Below are positions 27,640-36,715 of a stretch of 64,000 nucleotides of DNA, in pieces. The notes under the pieces were generated by a model. The model ran no database searches. It had not been told where the DNA came from and was given only the letters and a program-made list of their open reading frames with translations. The DNA lies in contig CAVZCC010000001.1 of the NCBI GenBank assembly GCA_963773765.1, positions 124,001-188,000 of the forward strand, in the 5' to 3' direction. The number at the start of each line of letters is the position of its first letter. The first letter of the stretch is position 1. Source of the DNA: CAVZCC01 sp963773765. Lineage in GTDB: Bacteria; Actinomycetota; Acidimicrobiia; Acidimicrobiales; Microtrichaceae. The translations under genes were made by a program, and so were the position numbers.

Positions 27640-27987
27640 ATGAGTGACGCTGCTGACGCCGAGGCCACCGAGCGGGACGCCGAGGACCGGGCCGAGATCG
27701 AGGCGATCCGCCAGGCCCTCGCCAACTCCGGGAACGCCCTGGCCGTCGCGGCTCGCCTGAACGCCGGCGTGATGGAGGAGTCGGGCCTGGACGTCCGGAC
27801 GCTGCACCTGGTGCGATCGGCCGCGCTGGCCGCCTCCGGGGCGGCACCGGTGAGCTGGGCCGCCAACCTGGAGCTCATGGAGGGTGACGTCACCTCCGAC
27901 GAGCTCATGGGCACGCTGATCGCCATCGCGCCGGTCATCGGCACGGCGCGCTACATGCAGGCCGTCACCGCCATCACCGAGAGCTAG
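27640..27987 (+). CDS. Carboxymuconolactone decarboxylase/AhpD-like protein without cysteines
   Basis: This 115-residue all-helical protein has the CMD-family core around LHLVRSAALAASGAAPVSWA. The peroxidase members of the family use a CxxC here, but this protein contains no cysteine at all, so it cannot act as an AhpD-type reductase. A CMD-like or structural role is possible. The N-terminal 25 residues are very acidic. The start is ATG with GGAGG upstream and a TAGGGT box about 40 bases before it. It is divergent from the dehalogenase-like gene. Confidence 0.75.
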   Translation: MSDAADAEATERDAEDRAEIEAIRQALANSGNALAVAARLNAGVMEESGLDVRTLHLVRSAALAASGAAPVSWAANLELMEGDVTSDELMGTLIAIAPVIGTARYMQAVTAITES

Positions 27988-28002
27988 GTGCGGCGCCGCC
28001 CG

Positions 28003-29208
28003 TCAGGGCGTGCCGGGGCCGAAGCCCATGGCCGCCCAGCGGAGCAGCACGGGTTGGAGCAGGAAGTCCGGGTCCAGCTGGAGTGCCACGCCCTCGCACA
28101 TGACCACGGTGGCCAGCAGCAGCATGAGGTCGGCCGGGAGCCGCAGCCGGTGGCGGCGGATCACGGCCAGGATCTCCCCGAACACCGCGCCGATCTGCAG
28201 TTCACCGATGGGCATGGACGCGTAGCGCTCCACCAGCACCCCCAGGTCGGCCCGCAGCGCGTCGCGGTCCTCATCACCCCCGGCGACCTTGAGGTCCTCC
28301 AACGCATCGACCAGGCCGTCCAGGTCGCCGCCGATGAGGGAGCCCAGCACCCGGCCCAGGCCGGTGCGCAGTCCGGCGTCGATCTCGCCGTGCTTGCCGA
28401 AGTCGATCAGGGTCAGGGACCCGTCGGGCTGCACGAACACGTTGCCGGGGTGGGGGTCGGCGTGGAACAGCCCGAAGGTGAACACCATGGACATGAAGGC
28501 GTCCGCGAACCGTTCCGCCACCTCGGCCGGGTCGATCCCGGCGGCCCGGAGGGCGGCCACGTCGTCCAGCGCGATGCCCCGCACCCGGTCCATGGTCAGC
28601 ACGCCCGCACTGGTCCGGTCGTGGTGGATGCGGGGGATGTGCACCGGCTGGCCGGAGGACCGGAACAGTGCGGCCAGGCGGTCGGCCACCGATGCCTCCA
28701 CCAGGTAGTCGCACTCACGTCGCAGCGTGGTGGCGAACTCGTGCGACAGCCCCTCCGGGTCGAGGCGGTCCCGGGTCCGGTCGCTGACCGCCGCCACCAC
28801 CCCGGCGACCCGCTCGAACAGGTGCAGGTCCGCCTCCACCAGCTGCGCCACGTCGGGGCGTCGGACCTTGACCACCACGTCGGTGCCGTCGGCCAGGGTG
28901 GCGGCGTGCACCTGGCCGATGGACGCTGCGGCCAGCGGCTCGCGGTCGAAGGTCCCGTACAGGTCCTCCGGGGCACGACCCAGCTCCGCGATGATCGTGT
29001 CGCGGACCACGGCGTAGGGGACCGGGGGCACCTGGGCCTGCAGCTTCGCCAGCTCCTGCTGGTACCCCGGGGGCACCAGGTCGCCGCGGGTGGACAGCAG
29101 CTGGCCCAGCTTCACGTAGGCCGGGCCCAGGTCGGTCAGCATGCGGCGGAACTCCACCGCTCCACGCGGCTCGGGCGGGCGCACGCCGTCCATCCGGTCC
29201 CGCACCAC
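28003..29208 (-). CDS. ABC1/UbiB-family atypical kinase
   Basis: This protein of at least 401 residues has all ABC1 signatures: the KxGQ motif (YVKLGQLLSTRGD), the Ala-rich loop AAASIGQVHAA, the ECDYLVEA helix, FHADPHPGN and the metal-binding LIDFG. Family members are ATPases/kinases tied to quinone or lipid metabolism. The first GTG codons are at 29208 and 29205; homologous sequence (SLTRGAAIARVLARRGLRH) continues upstream without ATG or GTG, so the true start may be further upstream and overlap the coiled-coil gene. That neighbour is on the same strand. A second ABC1 gene lies at 49.3 kb. Confidence 0.88.
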   Translation of the reverse strand: MVRDRMDGVRPPEPRGAVEFRRMLTDLGPAYVKLGQLLSTRGDLVPPGYQQELAKLQAQVPPVPYAVVRDTIIAELGRAPEDLYGTFDREPLAAASIGQVHAATLADGTDVVVKVRRPDVAQLVEADLHLFERVAGVVAAVSDRTRDRLDPEGLSHEFATTLRRECDYLVEASVADRLAALFRSSGQPVHIPRIHHDRTSAGVLTMDRVRGIALDDVAALRAAGIDPAEVAERFADAFMSMVFTFGLFHADPHPGNVFVQPDGSLTLIDFGKHGEIDAGLRTGLGRVLGSLIGGDLDGLVDALEDLKVAGGDEDRDALRADLGVLVERYASMPIGELQIGAVFGEILAVIRRHRLRLPADLMLLLATVVMCEGVALQLDPDFLLQPVLLRWAAMGFGPGTP

Positions 29209-29294
29209 CGACCGGACGTGGCGCAGGCCGCGCCGGGCCAGGACGCGTGCGATCGCCGCGCCCCGGGTGAGCGAGTGGGGCTGGTCCGGCTCGG

Positions 29295-29645
29295 TCAGCT
29301 CTTGTCGCCGCCCGGCCGCACCTTGGCCGAGGCGTCCTCCAGCTTGTTGCGGAAGTCCGCCGCCGCGGTCCGCACGTTCTCCGACACACCGGCCAACGCG
29401 TCGCCCGCGGTGGTGGCGGCGTGGTCCACCAGCTCCCGGAGGTCCAGCATCTTGTCCCGCAGCTGGTCGATGATCGGGGCGATCTGGTCCCGGACGTCCT
29501 TGCTGCCGAGGTTCATCTGGACCTCGAGCTCCTCCAACCGGGAGGTGAGGGAGTCCACACGGTCCTCCATGACCTCCTTGGTCAGGTCGTCGACCTTGGC
29601 CTGGAGGGCATCGAGCCGGGCTTCGAGTTCCTTGGTGGTGGCCAT
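29295..29645 (-). CDS. Small coiled-coil (phasin/YtxH-like) protein
   Basis: This 116-residue protein is almost entirely helical. Heptad patterns run through the first 50 residues (ELEARLDALQAKVDDL, then SLTSRLEELEVQM), followed by an amphipathic helix region with repeated Ala/Thr (ATTAGDALAGVSENVRTAA). Such proteins are often called phasin-like or apolipoprotein-like and may coat polyester or lipid bodies. With a WS/DGAT gene elsewhere in the window, a lipid-droplet role is possible but unproven. It lies directly upstream of the ABC1 kinase on the same strand. Confidence 0.7.
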   Translation of the reverse strand: MATTKELEARLDALQAKVDDLTKEVMEDRVDSLTSRLEELEVQMNLGSKDVRDQIAPIIDQLRDKMLDLRELVDHAATTAGDALAGVSENVRTAAADFRNKLEDASAKVRPGGDKS

Positions 29646-29686
29646 GGCGGTGTCTCCTGTCACGAGAGCTTCTGTACGCGCAACGG

Positions 29687-29692
29687 TAGCCT
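29687..29692 (+). promoter_or_regulatory. TANNNT -10 box for leaderless CoA-transferase gene
   Basis: TAGCCT ends seven bases before GTG 29700 and no Shine-Dalgarno motif is present, which selects this GTG over several upstream in-frame codons. Confidence 0.55.
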
Positions 29693-29699
29693 GACGGGC

Positions 29700-30983
29700 G
29701 TGACCACCTGGCCCGGCCCGGTGCCGCCCGAGGCGGTCCTGGACCACATCGTCCCGGGGACGGACCTGATCGTCCCCCTCGCCGTGGGCGAACCGGTGGG
29801 CCTGCTCGACGTGGTGGAGGCGGCGGCGGACGGACTGGTCGGCGTCCGGGTCCACCAGATGCACGCGCTGGTGGACCGCCCGTACCTGGACGGACGCTAC
29901 GGCGACCGGCTGCGCCACATCTCGTACTTCCTGTCCCCGGTGACGCGGCCGCACTTCTACGGCGGTGGCATCGAGTTCGTGCCGGCGCACTTCAGCGAGG
30001 TCCCGCTGCTGCTGCGCCACAACTGCCGGCGGCCCGTGATCCTGGCCGCGGCGTCGCCCCCGGACCGTCACGGCTACTTCAGCCTGGGCACCAACGCCGA
30101 CTACGTCGCCCCCTTCCTGGGCCGGTGGCCGGTGTTCCTGGAGGCCAACGAGCAGATGCCGCGGACCTTCGGGCACAACTCCATCCACGTGACCCAGGTG
30201 CTGGGCTGGTCCCTGACGGACCGCCCGCTGGTGGAGGTCCCCCCGGCCCGGCCCGACCGGCTGGACCACGCCATCGCCGCCCTGATCGCCGAGCGGATCC
30301 CGGACCGCGCCACGGTCCAGGCCGGCATCGGCTCGATCCCCAACGCGGTGCTGGCCGCCCTGGGCGAGCACAAGGACCTGGGCGTGCACACCGAGCTGCT
30401 GTCGGACGGGGTGATCGACCTGGTGGAGTCGGGCGTGGTCACCGGCGTGTACAAGAAGCGGCGCCCCAACCAGATGGTCACCACGTTCTCGCTCGGCACC
30501 CGCCGCCTCTACGACTTCCTGCACGAGAACCCGGCGGTGGAGTTCCTGCCCGTGGACTTCGTCAACGACCCCCGCACGATCGCCCAGGAGCCGCTCATGG
30601 TGTCCATCAACGCCACCACGGAGGTGGACCTGTTGGGCCAGGCGGCGTCGGAGACGATCGGGGGCCGCTTCTACTCCGGTTCGGGCGGCCAGGCCGACTT
30701 CGCCCGCGGCGCCATGTTCAGCGAAGGGGGCCAGGGCTTCCTGGTCACCCGTTCCACCACCCACGACGGTGCCACGTCCAAGATCGTGTCCCGCCTGGCC
30801 CGGGGCTCGGTGGTCACCACGCTCAAGAACACGGTGGACAAGGTGGTCACCGAGTGGGGCGTGGCGGAGCTCCGGGGCCGCTCCCTGCGGGAACGGGCCG
30901 CCAACCTGATCGACGTCGCACACCCCGACTACCGGGACCAGCTCACCCGCGAGGCCCGCCACCTGGGCTACCTGGGGGAGTGA
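29700..30983 (+). CDS. Acetyl-CoA hydrolase/CoA-transferase family protein
   Basis: This 427-residue protein of the 4-hydroxybutyrate CoA-transferase/acetyl-CoA hydrolase family carries the catalytic glutamate in GVHTELLSDG, which forms the glutamyl-CoA thioester. The N-terminal CoA-transferase domain and a C-terminal AcetylCoA_hyd_C domain with FYSGSGGQADFARGA are both present. It should move CoA between short-chain acids. The start is a GTG placed seven bases after TAGCCT. It is divergent from the coiled-coil gene and convergent with the glutamine-synthetase-like gene. Confidence 0.9.
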   Translation: MTTWPGPVPPEAVLDHIVPGTDLIVPLAVGEPVGLLDVVEAAADGLVGVRVHQMHALVDRPYLDGRYGDRLRHISYFLSPVTRPHFYGGGIEFVPAHFSEVPLLLRHNCRRPVILAAASPPDRHGYFSLGTNADYVAPFLGRWPVFLEANEQMPRTFGHNSIHVTQVLGWSLTDRPLVEVPPARPDRLDHAIAALIAERIPDRATVQAGIGSIPNAVLAALGEHKDLGVHTELLSDGVIDLVESGVVTGVYKKRRPNQMVTTFSLGTRRLYDFLHENPAVEFLPVDFVNDPRTIAQEPLMVSINATTEVDLLGQAASETIGGRFYSGSGGQADFARGAMFSEGGQGFLVTRSTTHDGATSKIVSRLARGSVVTTLKNTVDKVVTEWGVAELRGRSLRERAANLIDVAHPDYRDQLTREARHLGYLGE

Positions 30984-31002
30984 GGGCGGGGGCAGGGCGG
31001 CG

Positions 31003-32397
31003 CTAGATGCGTTCGAAGTTGCGGCGCAGCTCCCATTCGGTGACGACGTTGTTGGACGCCCGCCACTCCTGCTCCGCGGTGTGCAGGAGGTGGAAGTGGA
31101 CGTCCTCGCCGAACGCGGCGACCGCCAGCTCCGAGGACCGGAACGCCTCGATGGCCTCCACGATGTTCCACGGGATGCGCTCCACGTCGGTCGCGGTGTA
31201 GCCGTTGCCCTGGAACGGATCGCCGCAGTCGAGGCCGCGGTCGATGCCGTCGAGGCCGGCGGCGATGACGGCGGCGAAGGCGATGTAGGGGTTGCAGTCC
31301 GCCCCGGGGATGCGGGACTCGACCCGCATGCCGGCGCCGTGGCCCACCAGCCGCAGGCCGCAGGTGCGGTTGTCCGGCGACCACACCACCGCGGTGGGTG
31401 CCCAGGACCCGGGCTGGTAGCGCTTGTAGCTGTTGACGAAGGGGGCGAAGCAGAGCGACAGCTCGCGGGAGTGGGCCAGGAGGCCGCCCATCCAGGCCCG
31501 GAACTGCGGGCCGGTGTCGTACGGGCCGTCACCGGGGCACAGCGGTTGGCCGCCCAGGCTCCAGATGGAGGAGTGGATGTGGCAGCTCGAGCCGGGCTCG
31601 TCGATCCTGGGCTTGGCCATGAAGGTGACCGCCTTGCCCTGGCCGTGGGCGATCTCCTTGGTGCCGTTCTTGTAGATGGTGTGGTTGTCCGCCATGGTCA
31701 ACGCGTCGGCGTAGCGGAGGTTGATCTCGTGCTGGCCCGGTGCGGCCTCGCCCTTGGAGAACTCGATGGGCAGGCCGGCGTCCAGCATCCCGTTGCGGAT
31801 GGCCCGGATGAGGGGCTCGTCCTTGGTGGTCTGCAGCACGTGGTAGTCGAGGTTGTACCAGGAGCTGGTCCGCTCATCGAGGGTCCGGTAGTGGGTTCGG
31901 GCCAGCTCGTCGTACGGCGCGTCGTAGGCGAAGAACTCCAGCTCGGAGCCGACCATCACCTGGATCCCCCGTTCCGCCGCCCGCTCGATCTGGTGCTGCA
32001 GGACCTGGCGGGGCGACACCGCGACCGGCGCGTCGGTCGCGTTGTCCAGCACGTCGGCCAGCACCAGGGCGGTGCCCTCCAGCCAGGGCGTGACCCGCAG
32101 CGTGGAGAGGTCCGGGCGCCCCCGGAAGTCGCCGTAGCCCGCCTCCCAGTTGGCGAACCGGTAGCCCTCCACCACGTTCATCTCGACGTCGACGGTGAGG
32201 AGGTAGTCGCAGGCCTCGATGCCCTCCCCGGCCGCCCCGTCCGGACCCACGACGTGGTCCAGGAAGAACCGGCCCGTCACCCGCTTGCCCATGAGGCGGC
32301 CCTGGAGGTCGGTGAAGGCGACGACCACGGTGTCGATCTCACCGGCGTCGACGAGTCGGGCCAGGGTGGGCAGGTCGATGGGTCCGGTCGTGGTCAT
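31003..32397 (-). CDS. Glutamine-synthetase-family ligase (possibly gamma-glutamylamine synthetase)
   Basis: This 464-residue enzyme has the GS N-terminal beta-grasp and catalytic domain: GQHEINLRYADAL for metal and glutamate, KPRIDEPGSSCHIHSS for ATP/metal, and RVESRIPGADCNPY with the catalytic arginine region. The divergence from housekeeping GlnA and the position beside an APC permease and an FAD/GcvT dehydrogenase favour a PuuA/GlnT-like role, ligating glutamate to an amine before its oxidation. This is inference; a nitrogen-assimilation role is not excluded. A hairpin at 32441-32468 separates it from the permease, so its expression may be partly independent. Confidence 0.87.
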   Translation of the reverse strand: MTTTGPIDLPTLARLVDAGEIDTVVVAFTDLQGRLMGKRVTGRFFLDHVVGPDGAAGEGIEACDYLLTVDVEMNVVEGYRFANWEAGYGDFRGRPDLSTLRVTPWLEGTALVLADVLDNATDAPVAVSPRQVLQHQIERAAERGIQVMVGSELEFFAYDAPYDELARTHYRTLDERTSSWYNLDYHVLQTTKDEPLIRAIRNGMLDAGLPIEFSKGEAAPGQHEINLRYADALTMADNHTIYKNGTKEIAHGQGKAVTFMAKPRIDEPGSSCHIHSSIWSLGGQPLCPGDGPYDTGPQFRAWMGGLLAHSRELSLCFAPFVNSYKRYQPGSWAPTAVVWSPDNRTCGLRLVGHGAGMRVESRIPGADCNPYIAFAAVIAAGLDGIDRGLDCGDPFQGNGYTATDVERIPWNIVEAIEAFRSSELAVAAFGEDVHFHLLHTAEQEWRASNNVVTEWELRRNFERI

Positions 32398-32440
32398 CTC
32401 GTCTCCGGTGCAGGCAGGTGGGGCAGGGCCATGACGGTCA

Positions 32441-32468
32441 CAGGGGCGACCCGATGGGGTCGCCCCTG
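32441..32468 (-). terminator. Hairpin between permease and GS-like gene
   Basis: Perfect 12-bp arms (CAGGGGCGACCC and its complement) enclose a 4-base loop. It follows the stop of the permease gene by about 30 bases. No T-tract is seen, which is usual for high-GC terminators. Confidence 0.55.
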
Positions 32469-32500
32469 CGATCGTACGGTGCGGACCGGTGGGTCCGGTG

Positions 32501-34129
32501 CTAGTCGGCCGAGGGCACGTCGTCCTCGTGCATGTGGAGGTGATGGTGCTCGTGCATCGCCTCGCCCTCCTGGGCCAGCTCCAGCTCCCGGGCGATGAGG
32601 TCGTCGACCGAGCCCATGGACTTGGGGCCGGTGAAGTGGTTCTTGGCCGACAGCGACCACCACAGGCCCACGAAGATGGCGGACAGGATCAGGATCGGCC
32701 CGGTGAAGTTGAACGTCTCCCACGTCTTCCAGGGGTAGAAGACCGGGGCGCAGAACACCACGCCCACCAGCACGACCCACGCCACCGCGGCCCAGCCGAT
32801 GAGCGGGGACCAGGAGCCCAGGTTCCAGGGCCCGGGCTCGAAGTCGGGGTTCCGACGCCGCAGGAAGACCGGGATGATGTAGCTGATGTAGAGGCCGACC
32901 ACGCAGATGCCGGTGAGGGCGAAGAACGCCACGGGGTAGGACAGGTCCGTCTGGATGAGCGACAGCGTCCCGATGATGGCGGACAGCGCCACGCCCAGCC
33001 AGATCGAGTTCGTGGGCGTGCGGGTGCGGGGGTTGATCATCGCCCAGCGCCGGTGGCCGGGCAGGCCGCCGTCACGGGAGAAGGCGTAGATCATGCGGGA
33101 GTTGGCCGTCACCGACGCCATGCCGCAGAAGAACTGCCCGACGGTGGAGATGATGACCAGGAACTTGCCCAGGAACCCGGTCACCGCCAGGAGGAAGACC
33201 TCGGGCCCGGCCAGGATGCCCTTGGCCGCGATGTCGTCGTAGGCGGAGGCGGGGATGGCCTGGACCATGGCCACGTTCAGCAGCAGGGCGGCGATGGCGG
33301 AGACGTAGATGGCCCGGACGATGGCCTTGGGCGCGCTGGTGGCGGCCCCCACGGTCTCCTCGGACACGTGGGCCGAGGCGTCGAAGCCGGTGATGGTGTA
33401 CTGCGCCAGCAGCAACCCGACCAGGAACACGTAGATGCCCGACCCCGGGAAGTCCCAGCCGGTCCCGTTGCGCCACTCCAGGATGTTGCCCATGCCCAGC
33501 CCACCGGGCTCGGAGAAGGCGAACAGGGCGATGACGATCACGGCCACGCCGATGACGTGCCACCAGACGCTGATGTCGCTCAGGATCCGGACCAGGTTCA
33601 CGCCGAAGGTGTTGAGCAGGCCGTGGACGAGGAGCACGAGCAGGTAGGTGATGAACACCGACCAGCGGTTGATCTCGATGGTCGGGGAGTTGCCGTCGCC
33701 GAACATGTTGATGGACAGCAGGATGAAGTTGGACAGGGCGAAGTCGACCGAGGCGATCACCCCGATCTGGCCGATCAGGTTGAACCAGCCGGTCCACCAC
33801 GCCCACCGGGCACCGTTGCGCTTGGCCAGCTTGGCCGACCAGTAGTACAGGCCGCCGGCGGTGGGGTAGGCGGAGCAGATCTCACCCATCGAGGCGCCGA
33901 CCAGCAGTGCGAACACCCCGACCAGGATCCAGCACGTGGTGATCACGAACGGGCCACCGGCGTACATGCCGAGCCAGAAGGTGGTGATGGCGCCGGCCAG
34001 CACCGAGATGATCGAGAAGCTGATGGCGAAGTTGGAGAAGGTCCCCAACCCCCGGTGCAGCTCCTGGGCGTATCCCAGTTCGTGGAGCCGTTCCAGGTCG
34101 GCATCGACGGGCTTGTCGGTGGCGGTCAC
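32501..34129 (-). CDS. APC-superfamily amino acid/amine permease
   Basis: This 542-residue integral membrane protein has about 12 helices. The N-terminal signature FSNFAISFSIISVLAG and GEICSAYPTAGGLYYW are typical of the amino acid/choline (GABA permease-like) branch. It should import an amino acid, polyamine or choline-like amine by cation symport. The cytoplasmic C-terminus ends with a histidine cluster (HEHHHLHMHEDD), which is unusual and could bind metal. The GTG start has an AGGGGGA Shine-Dalgarno motif. It lies 108 bases downstream of the FAD/GcvT gene in the same direction. Confidence 0.9.
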   Translation of the reverse strand: MTATDKPVDADLERLHELGYAQELHRGLGTFSNFAISFSIISVLAGAITTFWLGMYAGGPFVITTCWILVGVFALLVGASMGEICSAYPTAGGLYYWSAKLAKRNGARWAWWTGWFNLIGQIGVIASVDFALSNFILLSINMFGDGNSPTIEINRWSVFITYLLVLLVHGLLNTFGVNLVRILSDISVWWHVIGVAVIVIALFAFSEPGGLGMGNILEWRNGTGWDFPGSGIYVFLVGLLLAQYTITGFDASAHVSEETVGAATSAPKAIVRAIYVSAIAALLLNVAMVQAIPASAYDDIAAKGILAGPEVFLLAVTGFLGKFLVIISTVGQFFCGMASVTANSRMIYAFSRDGGLPGHRRWAMINPRTRTPTNSIWLGVALSAIIGTLSLIQTDLSYPVAFFALTGICVVGLYISYIIPVFLRRRNPDFEPGPWNLGSWSPLIGWAAVAWVVLVGVVFCAPVFYPWKTWETFNFTGPILILSAIFVGLWWSLSAKNHFTGPKSMGSVDDLIARELELAQEGEAMHEHHHLHMHEDDVPSAD

Positions 34130-34237
34130 GCGCTGTCCCCCTTGGTTGGTGTCCCCCGACCCAACCTGTGCCCGCCCTCAGGTCTGTCGGTGTCCGACCG
34201 TTCTAGCCCCGGGGGGCATCGCCATGACGGATGGAAC

Positions 34238-36715
34238 TCATCTCCGGATGCGATCTCCTTGCGGGTCGAACAACGGCTGGCGCCGGCACTCGGCCCGGAC
34301 CGACTCACCGAAGAGGTCCACCTCGAACTCCGTCCCCGGCCCGCCCAGCCCGGCGGGGATCCAGGCCAGGGCGATGCCGGCACCGACGGAGTAGCCGGGC
34401 CCGCCGGAACTGACCCGTCCCACGATGCGTCCGTCGTGGCGGACCGGCTCGTTGCCCAGGCACACCCGCCGGACGTCGTCGATCACCAGGGTCACCAGCC
34501 GTTGGCCACCGCCTTCCTGCCGGGAGGCCAGCACGGCGTCCCGGCCCAGGAACGGGTCCTCCTTGTCCACCTTCACCGCGAATCGCAGGCCGGCCCCGTC
34601 CGGGCCGGTCTCGGAGTGGATGTCCGCGGCCCACGCCACGTAGCCCTTCTCCAGGCGCAGGCTGTCGATGGCCCGGTACCCGGCCGCCACCAGGCCGTGG
34701 TCCCGTCCCGCCTCCCACAGCAGGTCCCAGAGCCGCCCCGCGTACTCGGTGGGCGGGTACAGCTCCCAGCCCAGTTCCCCCACGTAGGTGACCCGCGCCG
34801 CCCAGCACGGCACGGGTCCGACCTCCACCTGCCGGGCCGAGAGATACGGGAAGGCGTCGTTCGAGAGGTCGGCGTCGGTCAGCGCCCCGAGCACGTCGCG
34901 GGCCCGGGGTCCCCACAGACCCAGGCAGGCCAGTTCCGAGGTGGCGTCACGGACGGTGACGCGGTCCTCCGGGCGCAGGTGGCGCCGGAGCCAGGCCAGG
35001 TCGTGCAGGCCGAAGGCGGTACCGGTGACCAGCCGGAACCGGTCGTCGCCGATGCGCGTCACGGTCAGGTCGCACTCGATGCCGCCCCGCTCGTTGAGCA
35101 GCTGGGTGTAGGTGACGGAGCCGACCGGCCCTCCCACGTCGTTGGCGCACAGCCACTGCAGCCACCCCGGCGCGTCGGGCCCGTCGACGTCGATCTTGGC
35201 GAAGCTGGACTCGTCGAACAGACCGACCCGTTCGCGGGTGGCGAGGTGCTCGGCCGGGATGGCGGTGGACCAGTGCTCCCCGGCCCAGCCGATGGGCCGC
35301 AGGTGCGCCAGGGCAGGGTCCTCGTTGGTGGCGAACCAGTTGGGCCGCTCCCAGCCCGCCTTCTCGCCGAACACCGCTCCCAGGGCGGCCAGCCGGCCGT
35401 AGGTGGCGGAGGTGCGCAGCGGCCGCCCGGCGAGTCGTTCCTGGTGGGGGTAGTGGATGTCGTAGTAGTGCTCGTAGACCTCCCGGGTCCGGGCCAGGGC
35501 ATGGCCACGGCTGCGGTCGTGGCCCCCGAAGCGCCGGATGTCCATCTTCCAGACGTCCATGGACGGCTCGCCGCCCACGATCCACTCCGCCAGCACCCTG
35601 CCGATGCCGCCGGCCCCGGCGATGCCGTGGGCACAGAACCCGGCGGCCACGTAGAAGCCGCGGACCTCGCTCTCACCCAGGATGAACTCGCCGTCCGGGG
35701 TGAAGGCCTCGGGTCCGTTGATGGCGTGCACCACCTCCGCCTCGGCGACGGCGGGGACGATCGAGGCCGCGTTGTCCGACAGGGGCAGGAAGCGGTCCCA
35801 GTCGAACTCCAGGAGCTTGTTGTTGAAGTCGGCCGGGACCCCCCGCAGGGACCACGGCGCGGGGTCCCGTTCGTAGCCGCCCATGATCAGCCCGGCCGCG
35901 TCGCGGCGGAAGTACACCAGCCGGTCCGGGTCCCGCATGGTGGGCAGGTCCAGGGGGACCTCCACCCCCGGCAGGCGCAGGAGCACGTACTGGTGGGCGA
36001 AGGGCACCACGGGGACCTCCACGCCGGCCAGCTGCCCCAGCTCCCAGGCGAACATGCCCCCGGCGTTGACCACCACCTCGCAGGCGATGGTGCCGCGGTC
36101 GGTCCGGACCGCGGTCACCGCCCGTCCCGCCGACCCGGACGCGGTGCGCACCGGCTCGGTGTCGATGCCGACGACCCGGGTGTGGGTGTGGACCGCGGCA
36201 CCGCGGGTGCGGGCCACACGGGCCAGCGCGCGGCACAGGTTGGAGGGGTCGAGCCAGCCGTCGGTGGGCAGGAACACCGAGCCGAGCACCTCGGTGGGGT
36301 CGATGAGTGGGAATCGGTCCAGGGTCTCGTCCCGGCCGATGAGCTCCAGGGGCAGGCCGAAGGTGGCGGCCCACCCGGCCTGGCGCCGCAGCTCCTCCAG
36401 CCGTTCCGGTGAGGAGGCCAGGCGGAGGGACCCGACCTCGGCGAAGTGGGGGTCGACCATCCCGTCGGTCTCGGTGGCGAGCCGCCGGTAGACCTCGATC
36501 GAGTGCATCATCATGCGGGTCAGGGTGACGGTGCTGCGCAGCTGGCCCACCAGCCCTGCCGAGTGGAAGGTGGACCCCGACGTCAGGTCGTCGCGGTCCA
36601 GGACGACCACGTCGGTCCATCCCAGCTCGGTGAGGTGGTACGCGATGGACGCGCCGCCCACCCCGCCCCCGATGATGACCACCCGGGCCCGGTCGGGCAG
36701 GTCGGTCTCAGACAT
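34238..36715 (-). CDS. FAD-dependent oxidoreductase with GcvT domain (dimethylglycine/sarcosine dehydrogenase-like)
   Basis: This 825-residue protein has an N-terminal DAO-type FAD domain (VVIIGGGVGGASIAYHL, residues 12-28) with the STFHSAGLVGQLR segment where FAD is attached in this family, a linker domain (FAO_M), and a C-terminal aminomethyltransferase (GcvT) domain ending before residue 825. This order matches dimethylglycine and sarcosine dehydrogenases, which oxidatively demethylate an N-methyl amine and pass formaldehyde to tetrahydrofolate. I chose ATG 36715, which has GGAG eight bases upstream; ATG 36727 is possible. It overlaps the kinase-like gene by eight bases. Confidence 0.9.
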   Translation of the reverse strand: MSETDLPDRARVVIIGGGVGGASIAYHLTELGWTDVVVLDRDDLTSGSTFHSAGLVGQLRSTVTLTRMMMHSIEVYRRLATETDGMVDPHFAEVGSLRLASSPERLEELRRQAGWAATFGLPLELIGRDETLDRFPLIDPTEVLGSVFLPTDGWLDPSNLCRALARVARTRGAAVHTHTRVVGIDTEPVRTASGSAGRAVTAVRTDRGTIACEVVVNAGGMFAWELGQLAGVEVPVVPFAHQYVLLRLPGVEVPLDLPTMRDPDRLVYFRRDAAGLIMGGYERDPAPWSLRGVPADFNNKLLEFDWDRFLPLSDNAASIVPAVAEAEVVHAINGPEAFTPDGEFILGESEVRGFYVAAGFCAHGIAGAGGIGRVLAEWIVGGEPSMDVWKMDIRRFGGHDRSRGHALARTREVYEHYYDIHYPHQERLAGRPLRTSATYGRLAALGAVFGEKAGWERPNWFATNEDPALAHLRPIGWAGEHWSTAIPAEHLATRERVGLFDESSFAKIDVDGPDAPGWLQWLCANDVGGPVGSVTYTQLLNERGGIECDLTVTRIGDDRFRLVTGTAFGLHDLAWLRRHLRPEDRVTVRDATSELACLGLWGPRARDVLGALTDADLSNDAFPYLSARQVEVGPVPCWAARVTYVGELGWELYPPTEYAGRLWDLLWEAGRDHGLVAAGYRAIDSLRLEKGYVAWAADIHSETGPDGAGLRFAVKVDKEDPFLGRDAVLASRQEGGGQRLVTLVIDDVRRVCLGNEPVRHDGRIVGRVSSGGPGYSVGAGIALAWIPAGLGGPGTEFEVDLFGESVRAECRRQPLFDPQGDRIRR

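Noticed and set aside
32489..36412. A 1307-residue open frame on the plus strand
   Set aside because: It is antisense to the permease and the FAD/GcvT gene, is Pro/Gly/Arg/His-rich without domains, and arises from the high GC content.
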